Shown: positions 60,880 through 64,000 of the stretch, piece by piece | Numbering within the stretch: position 1 is the stretch's first letter | Layout of the letters: each line of letters begins with the position of its first letter | Assembly (NCBI GenBank): GCA_025765595.1 | Contig: JAIVFH010000029.1 | Coordinates: 1-64,000 of the forward strand | DNA from: Obelidium mucronatum | Lineage: Eukaryota > Chytridiomycota > Chytridiomycetes > Chytridiales > Chytriomycetaceae | Direction: 5' to 3' | DNA length: 64,000 bases | Translations under genes and position numbers: made by a program | Notes under the pieces: model-generated | Databases searched by the model: none | What the model was told of the DNA's origin: nothing | The model's input: the letters and a program-made list of their open reading frames with translations, nothing else

Positions 60880-62869
60880 ATGTCGTCCGACGCCGCCGTG
60901 ATCGCGCAGCTCGAGGCGCTCGTCGCCGCCGGTGCCGGAGCCGCCCGCGGGCCGGCCGGAAGCACTTCAGCGTGCGCAGCGTTGCGTACGCGGTGGGCGG
61001 CGCGACGGTGACTGCGTTCAACTGTCCGGACGCGGCGTACCGCACGCCTGGCGCGCTGCCGACGCTGGCGCGCGGCTTGTTTGTCGCCGGCGCGCGCGTC
61101 GCCGTGCGTGGCTACGACAAGTTCTTCAACGTCGGCGAGACCCCAGCGAACATCCCCCGCGCATCTCGCCGCGGTCGCCGCCGCGCCGTTCGAAGTCAGC
61201 CGTCAAGGAGAACGGCTGCATCGCCTTTGTCGCCGCATTCAACTGGCGCGCTGCTCGTCACGTCGAAGCACGCAATCAACGCCCCGCTGGCCGCAACTGG
61301 AAAGATGCAGGCTCCGCTGGGCGGGGGAACCATGTCGCACGCACAGAAGGCAGAAGAATGGGTCGACCGCCATCTGCAAGCACGGGGGCGGACAAGGGCA
61401 GGAGCTGGTCGAGTTTCTGGAGTCAAACAATGTCACAGGCAGTGTTTGAGGTAAAACTTGTGCCACACTCTGCCTGCTTTGATTTCTGATTTCAGTCTGA
61501 TTTCTAGCTTGCCGACGATGAATTCGAAGAACATATTTTGGAATATCTGAAGGGCGGAGAGGTCTTTACTTGCATGGAATCAACAAAAACTCTTGCCAAT
61601 TGGAAACCTGGTCGACTGATCGTGTCAAGCAAGTTGGTTCCGATTTCGGTTTCTTGAATGTTGAAAGCGAGATTAAGGATTCCTTTGAAGGTGTGTATTC
61701 ATTTTTCCTGTCTGTCTTACCGTTTCCATCATAACTTAATCGCTGATTACTTTTTATTCCACCAACCCTCACTTTATAGATGTAATGAAACTAGGCTGAC
61801 GAATGCAGATTGAGTGGATCATACAAGGGCAGACCAGTCGAAGGCTTTGTTATTCGTTGTACATCAAAAGAAACAGGACAATGTCTCATGTTCAAGATCA
61901 AGTTTGACGAACCTTACCTCATGTTCCGTGAATGGCGAGAAATCACAAACATGCTGATTCCATGGTCGCCATCCCACTCCGCGATACCGTCTTTCCGAAA
62001 CTTATATTTCTTGGTGTCAACGGAAGATTGAAACTCACCCTGAATTATTTGACCAGTTTTTGAAACACAAGGGAATTATTGCGGTGCGAAACTTGTTTCT
62101 TCATGAACGCAACATTCAAGAATTTTCGCATCTCCTGAAAGAAGCGTCATTTACGTTGACAAGGGACAAGGATCAGGGATCCAACAGCAGTAACAATAAT
62201 AACGATCATGACGTCTCTGCATTACCACTTGTCGAATTTCCAACACGCGTTCCTGAACCTGCAACTTGGATCACAAAAGATTCTCATACTCCCCATTGCA
62301 ATCGTCGGGCAAGGAAAGACCACTCTTGGATCAGCATTAATGTCACAATACCATCAAGAAATTGCACATATTCAAAGCGACAGTCACCAAAAGAAGCCAG
62401 CCTTCTTGAAAGCCGTCATGGCAGCTTTAAGCAACAAAAATGTTGTCTATGTTGATCGAAACAATCACTTGGACATCCACCGAACAGAAGTCTCGAAAAT
62501 GTTCAAATCTAAATACCCTGGAGGAAGGATACTAGCGTTAGAGTGGGATGTCAAGGGAGTGCTTGAGTGACACTGCATGTGGCAATGTCTCTGGAAAGAA
62601 TTGAACTTCGCGGGGAACATCATCTGAAGTTGACGCCTCAAAAGACTCCAGGATATGTATCCATAACGCAGGGATTCTTTAGGGACTTTACTCCAGTGGA
62701 TCATCGGGAGGGATCATTGGATGTACAGGCGATTGATGCGTTGGTGAAGATTCCTCTTGATTCTACGCTTTCGGAACGAGTACGGCTTGTTGCCGATGCT
62801 ATGGGTTGGACAGTGGATGAAATCAAATTGGCGGAACGACAGGCAAAAGTCGACGCGACCCAAAAGTGA
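60880..62869 (+). CDS. TRL1: Fungal-type tRNA ligase TRL1 (ligase and kinase domains, no phosphodiesterase domain seen)
   Basis: Joins tRNA halves after intron removal, and HAC1-type mRNA in yeasts. Visible: GYDKFFNVGETP, then KENGCIAF with the nucleotidyl Lys (KxNG), TSKHAINAP, a central domain (DEFEEHILEYLKGGE, GYKGRPVEGFVIR-like KGRPVEGFVIRC, FKIKFDEPYLMFREWREIT), and the polynucleotide kinase domain with P-loop IAIVGQGKTTLGSAL and VVYVDRNNHLDIHR. The end is RIELRGEHHLKLTPQKT, then a helical tail and stop at 62869. Yeast Trl1 carries a third, cyclic phosphodiesterase domain; none is seen here. The GC-rich first 550 bases show several one-base frame shifts (near 60,930, 61,150, 61,230 and 61,380), and others lie near 62,240 and 62,570. 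Confidence 0.88.
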
Positions 62870-62912
62870 CTTAAAAATAAAGTATGTATTTGAAATTCGT
62901 TAAAATTAAAAA

Positions 62913-64000
62913 ATGCCAATTGTAATCGCTGCCGTTCTTTATGAAGGATGGGAGCTACTCGATGTCCAAGGCCCCTTCTCAATACTAATGAAAATGGCCT
63001 CGCTTTCATCCAACCCCTCGGATTACAAATTCATGGTGGTTGGCCAAGACACTTCCACACGCATCAAAGAAACAACAGGGCCTCATCAACCCGTCTTGAT
63101 CGAAAAAGACTTTTCCTCATGTCCTCAGCTAAACGTTATTATTCTTCCTGGTGGCGTTGGCTCTTTTGCTGAGGCCAAGAACGCGAAACTGTTGGAGTTT
63201 TTGAAGACGCAAGCTGCGACTGCAATGTGGGTTACAAGTGTTTGCACTGGATCCAGTATTCTGGCGGAAGCAGGTCTTTTGGAGGGTCGAAAAGCTACGA
63301 GTAATAAGGCGTATTTTAACATTCAAGCAAAGGTTCTTCAAAAAAAACACAAGATCGTCGCGCGTTCTCATCTCTCTTACTTGAAAACAACCCAAACAAA
63401 ATTTTTTAGTATGGCCAAAACGTCGATTGGATTCATGAAGCGCGTTTTGTAGTTGATGGGAAGTTCATTACTGCCTCTGGCGTGTCTGCAGGCCTGGATA
63501 TGGCATTTGTCTTGGGTGAAAAACTGTTTCCAAGCAATATCGTTTCAACTGTTGCCAACCAGATACATTATCGCCCTTTAAGTAACGGAGACGATCCGTT
63601 CGCGCGAATTTACCCTCGAGATGGTGAGATGAAATCTTTTTTTTTGAAACCTGTCTTTACAACAAAAAAAAAAAAAAAAAAGCTGACGGTATACTCCTCC
63701 CCTACAGATGGCTGGTTTCCAACACTCGCATCCGCCGCATACAGTTTCCTTTCCCCCATCATCATCCCCATGGAAGTCAACCAAACCTCAACCCCTTCAA
63801 ACAAAAAATCCATCCTCTCAATCATTTTATTCAAATATTTCGATACCCTTGATTTGGCGGGGGTCCTTGAATCCTTTATGGCCTTGCGCACAACACACCA
63901 GTTCGAGCTTGTTGCCGTGAACCCTTATAAACTGACGCCCGGCGAGGGACGACCAGTACAGTGTGGAGGAGATTCTATGGCTACAGTTGAATCGTTGGCG
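62913..64000 (+). CDS. DJ-1/PfpI family protein with a second domain, cut by window end
   Basis: Class I glutamine-amidotransferase-like fold, closest in look to isonitrile-hydratase/AraC-type PfpI proteins. ATG 62913 gives MPIVIAAVLYEGWELLDVQG. The nucleophile elbow is WVTSVCTGSSILAEAGLLEG, with Cys at the expected site, preceded by NVIILPGGVGSFAEA. An intron with donor gttctt (about 63,329-63,410) joins FNIQAK to YGQNVDWIHEARFVVDGKFI. TASGVSAGLDMAFVLGEKLF closes domain 1. After another intron the text SILSIILFKYFDTLDLAGVL and SFMALRTTHQFELVAVNPYK repeats the start of the same fold, so a second PfpI-like domain begins and runs out of the window. It starts 43 bp after TRL1. Confidence 0.87.

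Overview
This is nuclear DNA from a fungus, most likely a zoosporic (flagellated, chytrid-like) one. Genes carry short GT-AG introns. Typical fungal markers are a Zn2Cys6 regulator, a Trl1-type tRNA ligase, a septation-type (SIN/MEN) kinase, a septin and a White Collar-1-like LOV photoreceptor. Two genes point to a flagellum or centriole: a giant AK5-like adenylate kinase with an N-terminal docking region, and a protein with MDM1-like SEYQ repeats. The chytrid placement is inference from gene content; no rRNA or other marker is present. I saw no tRNA, rRNA, intact transposon or CRISPR array.

Layout. 0.2-0.85 kb: mosaic of three short repeat units. 1.1-10.4 kb (+): an unknown gene, MMS19 (cytosolic Fe-S targeting), lipoyl synthase and HMG-CoA reductase, packed 34-87 bp apart. 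10.4-20.8 kb: CSN2 (-), LOV/PAS photoreceptor (+), a Cdc7/Cdc15-like septation kinase (-) head to head with a septin (+), and an acidic protein (+). 20.9-30.5 kb: MDM1-like (-), mitochondrial GGQ peptidyl-tRNA hydrolase (-) diverging from COQ6 (+), an LRR gene fragment (-), a Zn2Cys6 factor (-), an aldo-keto reductase (-) diverging from NOP53 (+). 30.5-38 kb: PP2A B55 (-), an unknown gene (-) whose start overlaps the start of a divergent AtuA/DUF1446 gene (+), and RanBPM/Gid1 (-). 38-59.4 kb is rich in tandem duplication: three MET17 genes with DcpS between copies 2 and 3, a ten-domain adenylate kinase, two MDR reductases and two MFS transporters, with three small genes among them. 59.8-64 kb: UQCC1/CBP3 (-) diverging from TRL1 (+), then a DJ-1/PfpI protein cut by the window end.

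Two signals stand out. First, one gene (44.7-51.3 kb, minus strand) encodes ten consecutive adenylate kinase domains, more than the one to three I know from this family. Second, all three MET17 copies carry the perfect palindrome ATTGCGCAAT just upstream of the start; in copies 1 and 2 it sits in a block of 32 bases with 31 identical, which suggests a shared bZIP-type operator.

Quality caveat. Many conserved genes (MMS19, LIP5, HMG-CoA reductase, MET17 copy 2, adenylate kinase domain 1, both MFS genes, TRL1) show single-base frame shifts, several at homopolymers, while other long reading frames are intact. I read most of these as assembly indels rather than gene death. Gene coordinates are first-start to last-stop spans that include introns.
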